Source: Bradyrhizobium sp. Arg816
GTDB taxonomy: Bacteria > Pseudomonadota > Alphaproteobacteria > Rhizobiales > Xanthobacteraceae
DNA length: 64,000 bases
Direction: 5' to 3'
Assembly (NCBI RefSeq): GCF_029989365.1
Contig: NZ_JAPRAQ010000004.1
Location: 496,001-560,000 of the forward strand
Below the pieces are notes generated by a model. It was not told the DNA's origin. It saw nothing but the letters and a program-made list of their open reading frames with translations, and made no database searches. Positions 45,090-54,295 of this stretch are shown here, piece by piece. Within the stretch, counting starts at the first letter, position 1, and each line of letters begins with the position of its first letter. The position numbers were made by a program, and so were the translations under genes.

Positions 45090-46050
45090 GTCCGACGACC
45101 GCGGCGTGCTGGTAGATCTCGGACAGGAGCGTCCGCAGCTTCCGCCCAAGGCGCGCAACATGTCGCCGATCGTGCCGCGCGCCTCGATCCACGGCCGCGC
45201 GCTGGTTGCCGTCGTCGCCATCATGACCTTCCTCGCCTCGATGACCACGGGCACGGTGCTGCTCGTCAGCGCCTCCGCCGCGGAATGGCAGTCGGACGTT
45301 GCAAGCGAAATCACCATCCAGGTCCGCCCGCAGACCGGCCGCGATCTCGATCGCGACACCGCGGCAGTGACGGAGGCCATCCGCGCGCAGGCCGGCATCA
45401 TCGAGGTCAAGCCGTTCACCAAGGACGAGAGCGGCAAGCTGCTCGAGCCCTGGCTCGGCACCGGCCTGTCGATGGATGATTTGCCGGTGCCGCGCATGAT
45501 CATCGCGCGCGTGCAGCCCGGCACGCAGCTCGATCTCGGCGCCTTGCGCGCGCGCGTGACCCAGGCCGCCCCAAGCGCCAGCGTCGACGATCACCGCGCC
45601 TGGATCGAGCGGATGCGCTCGATGACCAACGCCACCGTGCTCGCCGGCATCGGCATCCTCGCCCTCGTCATCATCGCGACCATCATCTCGGTCTCGTTCG
45701 CGACCCGCGGCGCCATGGCGGCGAACCGCCCGATCGTCGAGGTCCTGCATTTCGTCGGCGCCGGCGACCGGTACATCGCCAACCGCTTCCTGCGCCACTT
45801 CCTCAGGCTGGGCCTGGAGGGCGGCGTGATCGGCGGGGGCGCCGCCATGCTGGTGTTCGGCTTCTCCGAGTCGATCGCCGGCTGGTTTTCCGGGACCCCC
45901 GTCGGCGACCAGTTCGCAGCCCTGCTCGGCACCTTCTCGCTGCGGCCGTCGGGCTACATCGTGCTCGCCGTGCAAGCGGTGCTGATCGGCGCCATCACCG
46001 CGGTAGCCTCGCGCCAGACGCTGTTCGCGACGCTGAATGACGTGGATTGA
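45082..46050 (+). CDS. ftsX: Cell division protein FtsX
   Basis: This is a 322-residue inner-membrane protein with the FtsX layout: an N-terminal cytoplasmic tail, a helix (LVAVVAIMTFLASMTTGTVL), a periplasmic domain (about residues 70-175), then three C-terminal helices (VLAGIGILALVIIATIISV; LEGGVIGGGAAMLVFGFSES; GYIVLAVQAVLIGAITAV). It is coupled to ftsE by an 8-base overlap. It transmits ATP-driven motion from FtsE to murein hydrolase activators outside. In this group a periplasmic M23/EnvC-like partner is expected; an M23 gene lies at the right window edge but is not adjacent. Confidence 0.95.
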   Translation: MSRSDDRGVLVDLGQERPQLPPKARNMSPIVPRASIHGRALVAVVAIMTFLASMTTGTVLLVSASAAEWQSDVASEITIQVRPQTGRDLDRDTAAVTEAIRAQAGIIEVKPFTKDESGKLLEPWLGTGLSMDDLPVPRMIIARVQPGTQLDLGALRARVTQAAPSASVDDHRAWIERMRSMTNATVLAGIGILALVIIATIISVSFATRGAMAANRPIVEVLHFVGAGDRYIANRFLRHFLRLGLEGGVIGGGAAMLVFGFSESIAGWFSGTPVGDQFAALLGTFSLRPSGYIVLAVQAVLIGAITAVASRQTLFATLNDVD

Positions 46051-46061
46051 GATGGTTTCTT

Positions 46062-46213
46062 CCTTCTCCCCTTGTGGGAGAAGGTGGCGCGAAGCGCCGG
46101 ATGAGGGGGCTCTGTCCGCGCGCACGAACGTCGAGGCGTATTCGCGGAGACAGACCCCTCACCCGTCTCGCCGCTTTCGCGGCGAGCCACCCTCTCCCAC
46201 AAGGGGAGAGGGG
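46062..46213. repeat. Palindromic intergenic repeat, family D, copy 2
   Basis: CCTTCTCCCCTTGTGGGAGA and its near-complement CTCCCACAAGGGGAGAGG bound the element, as in the copy at 18162. It lies between same-strand genes ftsX and ydcF-like. Confidence 0.9.
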
Positions 46214-46290
46214 AAGCAGCCCGATAAACCGGACTCCACTTCGCCTCAAAACGTCCTAAAATCATCCGGGGAAGGGATCACCGACATCAT

Positions 46291-46995
46291 ATGACCTCGC
46301 CGACCGACGATCGATCGCCGAAATTGCCGCGTGGCTGGCTGCGCGCGGCATTGGTATCGACGATCGCGTTCGTCTTCGTCGGCGCGGCGGCGGGCTTCAT
46401 CGCCTTCCTGTCGCAATTGCGCGGCGCCGAGATCGCGCCGGACCGCAAGGCGGACGGCATCGTGGTCCTGACCGGTGGCTCCTCGCGGGTGTCGGATGCG
46501 ATGGAGCTCCTGGCGGCCGGCTACGGCAAGCGGCTCCTGATCTCCGGCGTGCACCCGACCTCGACGGCGAGCGACATCTCCCGGACGCTGCCGGAGAACC
46601 AGTCCTTCATGCATTGCTGTGTCGATCTCGACCGCACCGCGGTCTCGACCCGCGGCAACGCGGCGGAAGCGCGGCGCTGGGCCGAGGGGCGCGGCTTCAG
46701 ATCGCTGATCGTCGTCACCTCGAACTATCACATGCCGCGCGCGCTGGTGGAGTTCTCGCATGCGATGCCGGAGACCACGCTGATCCCGTTCGCAGTGGTC
46801 GGCGAAAAATGGCGCGAGGAGCCGTGGTGGACCTCGCCTTCCACCTTGCGGCTGCTCCTGTCCGAGTACGTCAAGTACATCGCCGCCGAGCTGAGGGTGC
46901 GGCTGGAGGATTTCGGGATTGACCTTTCACCCGAGATGTCGGAGCAGCCTGCAGGCGTGGCGCCGAAGCGGCCCGCCACGGCCCAGGCCAATTGA
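46291..46995 (+). CDS. YdcF/ElyC-family DUF218 membrane protein
   Basis: This is a 234-residue protein with one N-terminal membrane helix (ALVSTIAFVFVGAAAGFIAF) and a periplasmic or cytoplasmic DUF218 domain. The family pattern is IVVLTGGSSRVSDAMELLAAGYGKRLLISGVHP, with key residues TGG, the Arg/Asp pair and SGV, then STRGNAAEA and VVTSNYHMPRAL. Relatives (SanA, ElyC) affect envelope integrity. It overlaps or abuts the PlsC gene, consistent with a cell-envelope operon after ftsEX. Confidence 0.85.
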   Translation: MTSPTDDRSPKLPRGWLRAALVSTIAFVFVGAAAGFIAFLSQLRGAEIAPDRKADGIVVLTGGSSRVSDAMELLAAGYGKRLLISGVHPTSTASDISRTLPENQSFMHCCVDLDRTAVSTRGNAAEARRWAEGRGFRSLIVVTSNYHMPRALVEFSHAMPETTLIPFAVVGEKWREEPWWTSPSTLRLLLSEYVKYIAAELRVRLEDFGIDLSPEMSEQPAGVAPKRPATAQAN

Positions 46996-47006
46996 TCGGA
47001 TCATCG

Positions 47007-47780
47007 ATGTTTTTGATTTTCCTGCGCTCGCTCCTGTTCAACGTGCTGTTCTACGCCGTGCTGGTGTGTCTCGCGATCGTGGCGCTGCCGACCTTCGCAT
47101 TGCCGCCGCGCGCGATGCTGACGGTCGCGCAATGGTGGGCGAAGGCGACGCTGTTCCTGATGCGCGTGATCTGCAACATCAAGGTCGAATTCCGTGGGCT
47201 GGAGAAGATCCCGGCAGGGCCGCTGGTGATCGCGGCGAAGCATCAGTCGTTCTGGGAGACGTTCGTGCTGCCGGGCTTCTTCAACCGCCCGATCTTCATC
47301 CTCAAGCGGCAGCTCATGCAGATCCCGGTGTTCGGCCAGTTCCTGGTCAAGACCGGAATGATCGCGATCGACCGCAAGGCCGGCGTGAAGGCGCTGCTGG
47401 ACATGACGCGGCGGGCACGCGAGGCGGTGCGCGCAGGCGGGCAGCTCGTGATCTTTCCGGAAGGCACACGCCGGGCGCCCGGCGCTGCGCCCGATTACAA
47501 GACCGGCTTTGCGCAGATCTACGCGTCATGCGGCGTGCGGTGCCTGCCGATCGCGCTCAATTCCGGCCTGTTCTGGCCGCGCCGCACCTTCATGCGCTAT
47601 CCCGGCACGCTGGTGGTCGAGTTCCTCGATCCGCTGCCATCAGGCCTGCCGAAAGACGAGTTTCTCGCGCGCGTGCAAACCGCCATCGAGGACGCGACCG
47701 CTCGCCTCGTCGAAGCGGGCCGGAGAGAGCAGGAGCAGTTGATCGGCTCGTCGCCGAGCTACGCGCCGTCGCAGAGCTAG
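47007..47780 (+). CDS. plsC: 1-acyl-sn-glycerol-3-phosphate acyltransferase (PlsC family)
   Basis: This is a 257-residue membrane enzyme that makes phosphatidic acid from lysophosphatidic acid. The ATG at 47007 opens the hydrophobic anchor FLRSLLFNVLFYAVLVCLAI; a TTG at 46992 would overlap the upstream gene. Block I reads KHQSFWETF, giving HX4E in place of the common HX4D. Block II is FILKRQLMQIPVFGQ, block III is IFPEGTRRAPG, and LPIALNSGLFW is the final block. It follows the YdcF-like gene closely and is convergent with chaC. Confidence 0.9.
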   Translation: MFLIFLRSLLFNVLFYAVLVCLAIVALPTFALPPRAMLTVAQWWAKATLFLMRVICNIKVEFRGLEKIPAGPLVIAAKHQSFWETFVLPGFFNRPIFILKRQLMQIPVFGQFLVKTGMIAIDRKAGVKALLDMTRRAREAVRAGGQLVIFPEGTRRAPGAAPDYKTGFAQIYASCGVRCLPIALNSGLFWPRRTFMRYPGTLVVEFLDPLPSGLPKDEFLARVQTAIEDATARLVEAGRREQEQLIGSSPSYAPSQS

Positions 47781-48388
47781 CGGTTCTCTCGATCTTCCGC
47801 GGGAGCCGGCGCGTGCAGGGAATGCGCATCGCCATGCAGCATGGTCGCGAGCTGATGCAATTGCGTGTCGCGAAAACCTTCGGCCTCGATCGCCTTCACC
47901 GTTGCCGTCACGTAGTCGCGGTTGGCCCCGGATTGGCCATGGCCCTGGACAACATGGCGATGCTGGTCGGCGAGCGACAGCCGGCCGGCATATTGCACAT
48001 GCCCCCGGTCGACCACATAGGCGAGCGCAGAGACGCGCTGTCGCGCATCGTTCTCCAGCCACACCGAGCGCATCACCTCGCGATAGACGGAGGTGACCTG
48101 CTCGCGCGCCCGCAAATAGGCGACGACGTCGGCGCGGTCCTTCTCGGCGACGCGAAAAGCAATGCCGCGGCAGGCGCCGCCGCGGTCGAGCCCGAGCACC
48201 AGGCCCGGCTGCTCCGGCGTGCCACGATGCACGAAGGAATAGACGCAGAGCGCGCGGTGCTCGCCGACCAGCCGCGCCGGGACGCGTTCCCTGAATTCGA
48301 AGCCCGGCCGCCACATCAGCGAGCCATAGCCGAACACCCAGAGGTCGCCCTTGGCTGCGGTGACGGAGGGGAGGGTGATTTCCGACAT
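47777..48388 (-). CDS. Gamma-glutamylcyclotransferase (ChaC family)
   Basis: This is a 203-residue enzyme of the ChaC family, which cleaves glutathione to 5-oxoproline and Cys-Gly. The nucleotide-like pocket motif WVFGYGSLMWRPGF and the following VYSFVHRGTPEQPGLVLGLD are diagnostic. The Glu expected for catalysis lies downstream, but I did not assign it with certainty. The start at 48388 (MSEITLPSV) gives normal length; the frame extends to a TTG at 48487 without obvious homology. It overlaps the plsC 3' end by 4 bases in convergent orientation. Confidence 0.88.
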   Translation of the reverse strand: MSEITLPSVTAAKGDLWVFGYGSLMWRPGFEFRERVPARLVGEHRALCVYSFVHRGTPEQPGLVLGLDRGGACRGIAFRVAEKDRADVVAYLRAREQVTSVYREVMRSVWLENDARQRVSALAYVVDRGHVQYAGRLSLADQHRHVVQGHGQSGANRDYVTATVKAIEAEGFRDTQLHQLATMLHGDAHSLHAPAPAEDRENR

Positions 48389-48498
48389 TTCGGGCACGGC
48401 TACCAGAACGACGCCCCCAAGCGAAGCGAATTCTCGGCCTTTCGGCGCGGCCGAACCCCGCTTACATTTGACAAAATCTGGGGTCAAAGGGTCGCCGC

Positions 48499-49683
48499 AT
48501 GTCAGATATGACCGTTGCCACAGGCCGCCGCCCCCGTTGGGGCCTTTTCATCGCCCCCATTATCCTCCTGATCCTCGCCGTCGCGTGGAGCTGTTTCTGG
48601 TTCTATGCGGCCTCGCAGGCCGAAATCGCCGCGGACGCCTGGCGGGCGCAGGAGGCCAAGTCCGGCCGCATCTATGATTGCGCCAAGCGCTCGATCGCCG
48701 GCTTCCCGTTCCGTTTCGAGGTCCAGTGTTCCGGCGCCAGCGTCGCCCTGGTGTCGCAGAACGCCAGCAAGACGCCGTTCACGGCCAGACTCGACAACAT
48801 CCTGGTCGTCGCCCAGGTCTACGATCCCAAGCGCGTCATCGCCGAATTCTCGGCGCCGGCGACGCTCACCGACGGCGTCACGCAAAACACCTTCGTGGTG
48901 AATTGGAGCAAGGGCCGCAGCAGCGTGGTCGGCCTGCCGGCGGTGCCGGATCGCGCCTCCATCGTGTTCGACGATCCCGTCATCAATCGTCTCGACGGCA
49001 GCGTGCAGGTGCCGCTCGCGCGCGCCAAGCAGGTCGAGCTGCACGGTCGCCTCGCGGATGGGTCGCCGTCGGATCATCCTGTGATCGAGACCGTGCTGCA
49101 CGTCGCGCAGGGCAGCATCCAGGGCGTTCATCCCTTGCTCGCCGAGCCGTTCGAGGCGGACACGCGCGCGAAGATCACGGGCCTCTCCGACCTCACGCCA
49201 AAGCCGTGGCCGCAACGCTTCCGCGAGATCCAGGCCGCCGGCGGTCACATCGAGATCGTGCAGTCGCGCGTCCAGCAGGGCGAGATGATCGCGGTTGCGG
49301 CCGGCACGCTCGGCCTCTCGGCCAATGGCCGACTCGACGGCGAATTGCAGATGACCGTGACCGGCCTCGAGCGCGTGATCCCGGCGCTCGGCATCGAGAA
49401 GATGCTGGAGGAGGGTGTGCCGCAGGCAACGCTCGACCGCGTTGCGCCCGGCGTGAAGTCGCAGGACCTCAACAATCTGTTCGGCGCACTCGACCGCGCC
49501 GTTCCCGGCCTCGGCAAGGTCATCAAGCAGAATGCCAATGCCGGCGTTGCGGCCGGCATCAATTCGATCGGCACCGAGAGCACGCTTGAGGGCAAGAAGG
49601 CTCGTAGCTTCCCGCTGAAATTCGTCGACGGCGCCGTGCTGCTCGGCCCGGTCAAGGTCGGGCAGATCCCACCGCTGTATTAG
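48499..49683 (+). CDS. DUF2125-family envelope protein
   Basis: This is a 394-residue protein with an N-terminal membrane anchor (GLFIAPIILLILAVAWSCFW). The DUF2125 opening follows: DAWRAQEAKSGRIYDCAKRS and IAGFPFRFEVQCSGASV. The rest is beta-rich, with no catalytic motif seen. The family is widespread in alphaproteobacteria and its role is unknown; predicted location is periplasmic, anchored to the inner membrane. It is divergent from chaC, and a family B repeat follows. Confidence 0.85.
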   Translation: MSDMTVATGRRPRWGLFIAPIILLILAVAWSCFWFYAASQAEIAADAWRAQEAKSGRIYDCAKRSIAGFPFRFEVQCSGASVALVSQNASKTPFTARLDNILVVAQVYDPKRVIAEFSAPATLTDGVTQNTFVVNWSKGRSSVVGLPAVPDRASIVFDDPVINRLDGSVQVPLARAKQVELHGRLADGSPSDHPVIETVLHVAQGSIQGVHPLLAEPFEADTRAKITGLSDLTPKPWPQRFREIQAAGGHIEIVQSRVQQGEMIAVAAGTLGLSANGRLDGELQMTVTGLERVIPALGIEKMLEEGVPQATLDRVAPGVKSQDLNNLFGALDRAVPGLGKVIKQNANAGVAAGINSIGTESTLEGKKARSFPLKFVDGAVLLGPVKVGQIPPLY

Positions 49684-49691
49684 GTGTCTCC

Positions 49692-49780
49692 GTAGCCCGG
49701 ATGGAGCGAAGCGCAATCCGGGGCAGGTCGCGCCGCGCTGAAAGAGATCCCGGATTACGCTTGCGCTCCATCCGGGCTAC
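49692..49780. repeat. Palindromic intergenic repeat, family B, copy 2
   Basis: GTAGCCCGGATGGAGCGAAG at the left and CGCTCCATCCGGGCTAC at the right match the copy at 3784. It fills the gap between convergent genes. Confidence 0.9.
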
Positions 49781-49787
49781 TTGAACG

Positions 49788-50726
49788 CTACGGCTTCTTG
49801 CCGAGCTGCGCATGCGGCCGGCCGAAATCCGGCGCAGCCGAATCCTGGCCGATCTCGACGATGCCGCGGCGGATGGCGCGCGTGCGCGTGAAGTGGTCGA
49901 ACAGCGCCTCGCCGTCGCCGCGCCGGATCGCGCGGGTGAGCTTGGCGAGATCCTCGGTGAAGGTGCCGAGCATCTCCAGCACTGCTTCCTTGTTGGCGAG
50001 GAAGACGTCGCGCCACATCGTCGGGTCGGACGCCGCGATGCGGGTGAAGTCGCGAAAACCGCCGGCCGAGAACTTGATCACCTCGGACTCCGTCACTTGC
50101 GCCAGCTCGTCGGCGGTGCCGACGATGGTGTAGGCGATCAGATGCGGCAGATGGCTGGTGATCGCGAGCACGAGATCATGATGATCCGGCGTCATGATCT
50201 CGACCTTCGCGCCCATCGCCGCCCAGAACGCGCGCAGCCGATCGGTGGCCGCCGCATCGACGCCTTCCGGCGGCGTCAGGATGCACCAGCGGTTGATGAA
50301 GAGCTCGGCGAAACCGGAATCGGGGCCCGAATGCTCGGTGCCCGCGACGGGATGCGCCGGCACGAAATGAATGGTCTTCGGCAGATGCGGCGTCATGTCC
50401 CTGACGATCGCGCCCTTGACCGAGCCGACGTCTGAGACGATCGCGCCCGGCTTCAGATGTTCAGCGATTTCCTGCGCCACCGGCCCGCAGGCACCGACGG
50501 GAATGCAGAGGATGACGAGATCGGCATCCTTCACCGCTTCCGCATTGGTCGCCACGACCTGGTCGACGATGCCGAGCTCCAGCACCCGCGCGCGCGTCTT
50601 CTCCGAGCGCGCGGTGGTGACGATCTCGGAGGCCAAGCCCTGGAGCTTCGCAGCGCGCGCGATCGAGCCGCCGATCAGGCCGAAGCCGATCAGCGCAACG
50701 CGCTGGAAGTGCGGTGTGGTGCTCAT
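49788..50726 (-). CDS. tyrC: Prephenate/arogenate dehydrogenase (TyrC/TyrA type)
   Basis: This is a 312-residue NAD(P)-dependent enzyme of tyrosine synthesis. The N-terminal Rossmann turn is [14 protein letters not shown]. Substrate-site motifs are [26 protein letters not shown] and [14 protein letters not shown], with the last His and Arg regions [15 protein letters not shown]. The ATG at 50726 overlaps the stop of the aminotransferase gene by 4 bases, so the two are translationally coupled. Together with the aminotransferase and the chorismate mutase further upstream, it makes a complete short route from chorismate to tyrosine. Confidence 0.94.
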   Translation of the reverse strand: MSTTPHFQRVALIGFGLIGGSIARAAKLQGLASEIVTTARSEKTRARVLELGIVDQVVATNAEAVKDADLVILCIPVGACGPVAQEIAEHLKPGAIVSDVGSVKGAIVRDMTPHLPKTIHFVPAHPVAGTEHSGPDSGFAELFINRWCILTPPEGVDAAATDRLRAFWAAMGAKVEIMTPDHHDLVLAITSHLPHLIAYTIVGTADELAQVTESEVIKFSAGGFRDFTRIAASDPTMWRDVFLANKEAVLEMLGTFTEDLAKLTRAIRRGDGEALFDHFTRTRAIRRGIVEIGQDSAAPDFGRPHAQLGKKP

Positions 50727-51817
50727 TTGCCGGCCATGAAGTCGCGCAGGCCCTCGACGACGAGGCGGTTCGCCTCCTCGGTGCCGATGGTCATGCGCAG
50801 CGAATGCGGCAGGCGGTAGTTCTTTAGCGCGCGCAACACCAGCCCGCGCTTGGTCAGATACGCGTCGGCCTCGTCCGCGGTCTTGCCATTTTCCGGGAAG
50901 TGGATCAGCACGAAATTGGCGACGCCGGGCGTCACCTTCAGACCGAGCTTGCCGATCTCCTCGGACAGCCAGTTGCGCCAGGTCTCGGTGAACTGCTTCG
51001 ACATCGCCTGGTGCGCTGTGTCCTCGATCGCAGCGACCGCGGCATACATCGCCGGCGTCGACACGTTGAAGGGACCGCGGATGCGGTTGACCGCGTCGAT
51101 GATGTGCTCGGGACCGAACATCCAGCCGACGCGCAGCGCGGCGAGGCCGTGGATCTTGGAGAAGGTGTGCGTCACCACGGTGTTCTCGGTGGTGGCGACC
51201 AGCTCGATCCCCATCTCGTAGTCGTTGCGCGAGACGTAATCGGAATAGGCGGCATCGAGCACCAGCAGCACGTGCGACGGCAGGCCGGCGCGCAGCCGCT
51301 TGACCTCGTCGAACGGCACATAGGTGCCGGTCGGATTGTTCGGGTTGGCGAGCCAGACCAGCTTTGTCTTCGGCGTCACCGCGTTGAGGATGGCATCGAC
51401 ATTGCAGGTGAGGTTGGTCTCCTGCGCGACCACGTTCTTGGCGCCGACCGCCATGGTCGCGATCGGGTAGACCAGGAAGCCGTGCGTGGTCGAGATCGCC
51501 TCGTCGCCCTGGCTGAGATAGGTGTGGGCGAGCAGATTGAGGATCTCGTCCGAGCCCGCGCCGCAGATGATGCGGTTGGGGTCGAGCCCGAAAGAACGGC
51601 CGATCGCTTCGCGCAGCACGCGCGAGGTTCCTTCCGGATAGTCTTCCAGATGCGCCGCCACGTTCTTGAAGGCCTCGATCGCCTTGGGCGAGGGCCCGAA
51701 CGGCGTCTCGTTGGCCGAGAGCTTGAACACCTTGCGGCCCGGCTCGGCCACCGGGCTCTTGCCGGGCGTGTAGGGCGCAATATCGAGAATGCCGGGATTC
51801 GGCACGGGGCGGGACAT
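50723..51817 (-). CDS. hisC: Histidinol-phosphate/aromatic aminotransferase (HisC family)
   Basis: This is a 364-residue PLP enzyme of fold type [41 protein letters not shown] and the PLP-lysine segment [19 protein letters not shown] are clear. The ATG at 51817 follows GGAGTTGAAG. Placement between chorismate mutase and prephenate dehydrogenase genes suggests its main job is transamination of prephenate or hydroxyphenylpyruvate rather than histidine synthesis, as HisC-family enzymes can do both. Coupled by a 4-base overlap to tyrC. Confidence 0.92.
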   Translation of the reverse strand: MSRPVPNPGILDIAPYTPGKSPVAEPGRKVFKLSANETPFGPSPKAIEAFKNVAAHLEDYPEGTSRVLREAIGRSFGLDPNRIICGAGSDEILNLLAHTYLSQGDEAISTTHGFLVYPIATMAVGAKNVVAQETNLTCNVDAILNAVTPKTKLVWLANPNNPTGTYVPFDEVKRLRAGLPSHVLLVLDAAYSDYVSRNDYEMGIELVATTENTVVTHTFSKIHGLAALRVGWMFGPEHIIDAVNRIRGPFNVSTPAMYAAVAAIEDTAHQAMSKQFTETWRNWLSEEIGKLGLKVTPGVANFVLIHFPENGKTADEADAYLTKRGLVLRALKNYRLPHSLRMTIGTEEANRLVVEGLRDFMAGK

Positions 51818-51853
51818 CTTCAACTCCGGAAGTAGCTTTAGGCGGTTCGCGAT

Positions 51854-52702
51854 CTACGATTTCGACCCGGTCGAGGGCACCGTATAGCGCGTTGCGTGGC
51901 TGCCGACGAGGGCCGTGGAGCGCACCGAGGCCCCCGCTTCGATCAGGGCAGCCTTGATCTTGTCGATGCTGGTCGCGCTCGTGACCGAGACCAGCAGCGC
52001 CGCGCCGTCGAAGGCGGTATCGGGCACCGCCACGATCTCGGCGAGCGGCGACAGGGCGCGGGCGACCTCGGCGTTCCAGCCGGACACGCGCACGCTGAAG
52101 GTCTCGACCTCCGTCACCACGGCGCTGTCGGCGACGCGCGAGATCGCGAACACCGGCAGCGAGGCCGGATGGTCGGCGCGCTCGACGAAGGGCAGCCGCG
52201 CGATGATCTTCGGCGCGCCGTCCGCCTCCAGCTCCAGCCACCACGGCGTGCGGCTCGAGGTTGCCGAGACCAGCGCCAGGTCGCCCTTGGATTTTGCCAC
52301 CGCCTCGACCGCCGCCTGCGCGCTGAAATGCGCGACGTAAGGCACCGTGAAGCCGAAATGAAAGCGCACGGAATCGCGCATCGCCGGCTCGCTCACCGAG
52401 ATGTCGGCATGCACCGAGAACGGCGCCTGGACATAGGTGAAGGTCGAGATGATGACGCGCCAGATGCTCTCGACCGTGTCGAGCGGCAGGATGCCGCGAT
52501 GGCGTTGCACGATGTCACGCATCATGGCGGCCTCGCGCGCCGGGCGGAACGCCGAGCCGACCTCCTGGGTCTGCTTCACCTGGATCAGGCGGTCGATGAT
52601 GTCGCCGCGCTGCATCAGGAGACGATGCATGCCCTCGTCGATCGCGTCGATCTCCTTGCGCAATTCCTGGAGTGATGGTGGCGCGGGCGGACGTTGGGAC
52701 AT
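51854..52702 (-). CDS. Chorismate mutase (AroQ type) with a C-terminal domain of unknown role
   Basis: This is a 282-residue protein. Residues 10-95 are an AroQ-type helical chorismate mutase (LQELRKEIDAIDEGMHRLLM, RGDIIDRLIQVKQ, FRPAREAAMMRDI), which converts chorismate to prephenate. The remaining 180 residues look like a diverged periplasmic-binding or prephenate-dehydratase-type fold (VPYVAHFSAQAAVEAVAKSK, GDLALVSATSS), followed by an ACT-like tail (LLVSVTSATSIDKIKAALIE). No complete dehydratase motif (TRF) is seen. It is the first gene of the chorismate-to-tyrosine block and divergent from metX. Confidence 0.88.
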   Translation of the reverse strand: MSQRPPAPPSLQELRKEIDAIDEGMHRLLMQRGDIIDRLIQVKQTQEVGSAFRPAREAAMMRDIVQRHRGILPLDTVESIWRVIISTFTYVQAPFSVHADISVSEPAMRDSVRFHFGFTVPYVAHFSAQAAVEAVAKSKGDLALVSATSSRTPWWLELEADGAPKIIARLPFVERADHPASLPVFAISRVADSAVVTEVETFSVRVSGWNAEVARALSPLAEIVAVPDTAFDGAALLVSVTSATSIDKIKAALIEAGASVRSTALVGSHATRYTVPSTGSKS

Positions 52703-52914
52703 ATCTGACTGGACTGTTGAGAGGCGTTCCAATGCGGATCGACCAGGCAAGCTGGTAGGTTCGGATCCGCTGCGATCGATATCCTGATTAGGCAGTCGGG
52801 GCGGCGAAAGCAAAGAGAAATGACGTCCTTTTGGGCTGATGTGACAGAGACGAATTTGGCTAATCCGGACCGCGACTTGACGAAAACCGCCCAAGACAGT
52901 AGGTTTTGCCTGTT

Positions 52915-52970
52915 CCGTGGTCATTTGAGCCGGCCGGCTTGCAGCCACGTTAAAAAACTCGCTAAACAGG
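52915..52970 (+). ncRNA. SAM-II riboswitch aptamer upstream of metX
   Basis: The P1 stem is CGTGG (52916-52920) with CCACG (52945-52949). The loop TCATTTGAGCCGGCCGGCTT leads to GCAG, and the 3' pseudoknot strand is CTCGCTAAACAGG (52958-52970). The layout and the GCTAAA block match the SAM-II (metA) class known from alphaproteobacterial met genes. It should bind S-adenosylmethionine and lower metX expression. Confidence 0.88.
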
Positions 52971-52987
52971 CCGGGGACCCTTTCGAT

Positions 52988-53020
52988 CCCGGCCGAACCT
53001 ATCGTTCAGGCCGGGTTTTT
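52988..53020 (+). terminator. Rho-independent attenuator terminator after the SAM-II aptamer
   Basis: CCCGGCC (52988-52994) pairs with GGCCGGG (53009-53015), followed by five T (53016-53020). The same CCCGGCC can instead pair with GGCCGGG at 52969-52975, which begins inside the aptamer's last two bases, so terminator and antiterminator are mutually exclusive. Confidence 0.75.
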
Positions 53021-53068
53021 CATGGCCTGATGTCACTGCGATCGAACGTCTGATCGCAAACGAGGTCG

Positions 53069-54280
53069 ATGTCAGAGATGGGTGGCGTCAAGTCTGTGCC
53101 GAGCCCCGCGATCAGTGCCGACGACCGGTCGCATGAGGCGGATCATCCGAATTCGCAGCTCGCGCAGTTCGGCGCCGAGCAGCCGCTGCGGCTCGATTGC
53201 GGCATCGATCTCACCCCGTTCCAGATCGCCTACCAGACCTATGGCGAGCTCAACGCCGATCGCTCCAACGCGGTGCTGATCTGCCATGCGCTGACGGGCG
53301 ATCAGCATGTCGCCAACGTGCATCCCGTCACCGGCAAGTCGGGCTGGTGGGAGACGCTGGTCGGTCCCGGCCGACCTCTTGATCCTCAGCACTACTTCAT
53401 CATTTGCGCCAACGTGATCGGCGGCTGCATGGGCTCGACCGGGCCGGCCTCGATCAACCCCGCGACCGGCAAGGTGTGGGGCCTGGATTTCCCCGTCATC
53501 ACCATTCCCGACATGGTGCGCGCGCAGGCGATGCTGATCGACCGGCTCGGCATCGACACGTTGTTCGCGGTGGTCGGCGGCTCGATGGGTGGCATGCAGG
53601 TGCTGCAATGGACCTCGGCCTATCCAAGGCGCGTGTACTCCGCGCTGGCGATTGCCTGCGCGACGCGGCACTCGGCGCAGAACATCGCCTTCCACGAGCT
53701 CGGCCGCCAGGCGGTGATGGCCGATCCCGACTGGCACAACGGCCGCTACACGGATCAGGGCATCCATCCGCATCGCGGACTTGCGGTGGCACGGATGGCC
53801 GCGCACATCACCTATCTCTCCGACGCCGCGCTGCATCGCAAGTTCGGCCGCCGCATGCAGGACCGCGAGCTGCCGACCTTCTCGTTCGACGCCGATTTCC
53901 AGGTCGAGAGCTATCTGCGCTACCAGGGCTCGTCCTTCGTTGAGCGGTTCGACGCCAACTCCTATCTCTATCTGACCCGTGCGATGGATTATTTCGACAT
54001 CGCCGGCGACCACGGCGGCGTGCTGGCGAAAGCGTTCGCGGGCATCGAGACGCGCTTCTGCGTGGTCTCCTTCACCAGCGACTGGCTGTTCCCGACCTCG
54101 GAATCGCGCGCACTGGTGCACGCGCTGAACGCGTCGAGCGCGCGAGTGTCGTTCGCCGAGATCGAGACCGATCGCGGCCATGACGCCTTCCTGCTCGACG
54201 TGCCCGAATTCTTCGATATCGCCCGTGCCTTCCTGCAATCGGCAGGGAAGGCGCGCGGGCTCACCGCCAGGAATGACTGA
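53069..54280 (+). CDS. metX: Homoserine O-acetyltransferase MetX
   Basis: This is a 403-residue alpha/beta-hydrolase enzyme that starts methionine synthesis by acylating homoserine. The catalytic triad is Ser172 in [12 protein letters not shown], Asp338 in FTSDWLFP and His371 in [25 protein letters not shown] is a further family signature. It sits downstream of a SAM-II riboswitch and 15 bp before metW, so its mRNA should be attenuated when SAM is plentiful. The ATG at 53069 may be replaced by the ATG three codons later; both fit. Acetyl versus succinyl preference cannot be told by eye. Confidence 0.95.
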   Translation: MSEMGGVKSVPSPAISADDRSHEADHPNSQLAQFGAEQPLRLDCGIDLTPFQIAYQTYGELNADRSNAVLICHALTGDQHVANVHPVTGKSGWWETLVGPGRPLDPQHYFIICANVIGGCMGSTGPASINPATGKVWGLDFPVITIPDMVRAQAMLIDRLGIDTLFAVVGGSMGGMQVLQWTSAYPRRVYSALAIACATRHSAQNIAFHELGRQAVMADPDWHNGRYTDQGIHPHRGLAVARMAAHITYLSDAALHRKFGRRMQDRELPTFSFDADFQVESYLRYQGSSFVERFDANSYLYLTRAMDYFDIAGDHGGVLAKAFAGIETRFCVVSFTSDWLFPTSESRALVHALNASSARVSFAEIETDRGHDAFLLDVPEFFDIARAFLQSAGKARGLTARND

Positions 54281-54295
54281 CAAGGACGGCTAGCG

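Larger units (their letters stand above)
52703..53068. other. Divergent leader region between chorismate mutase and metX
   Basis: These 366 bp hold a SAM-II riboswitch and terminator for metX (52915-53020). The left half, which is AT-richer near 52800-52860, should contain the promoters of both arms. The chorismate mutase frame stays open leftward through part of it, but without a convincing start. Confidence 0.7.

Noticed and set aside
49788..52244. A single 818-codon minus-strand frame that could be read as a fused protein ending in TyrC
   Set aside because: Only the last 312 codons are TyrC. The upstream part is an out-of-frame reading of the aminotransferase and chorismate mutase genes.
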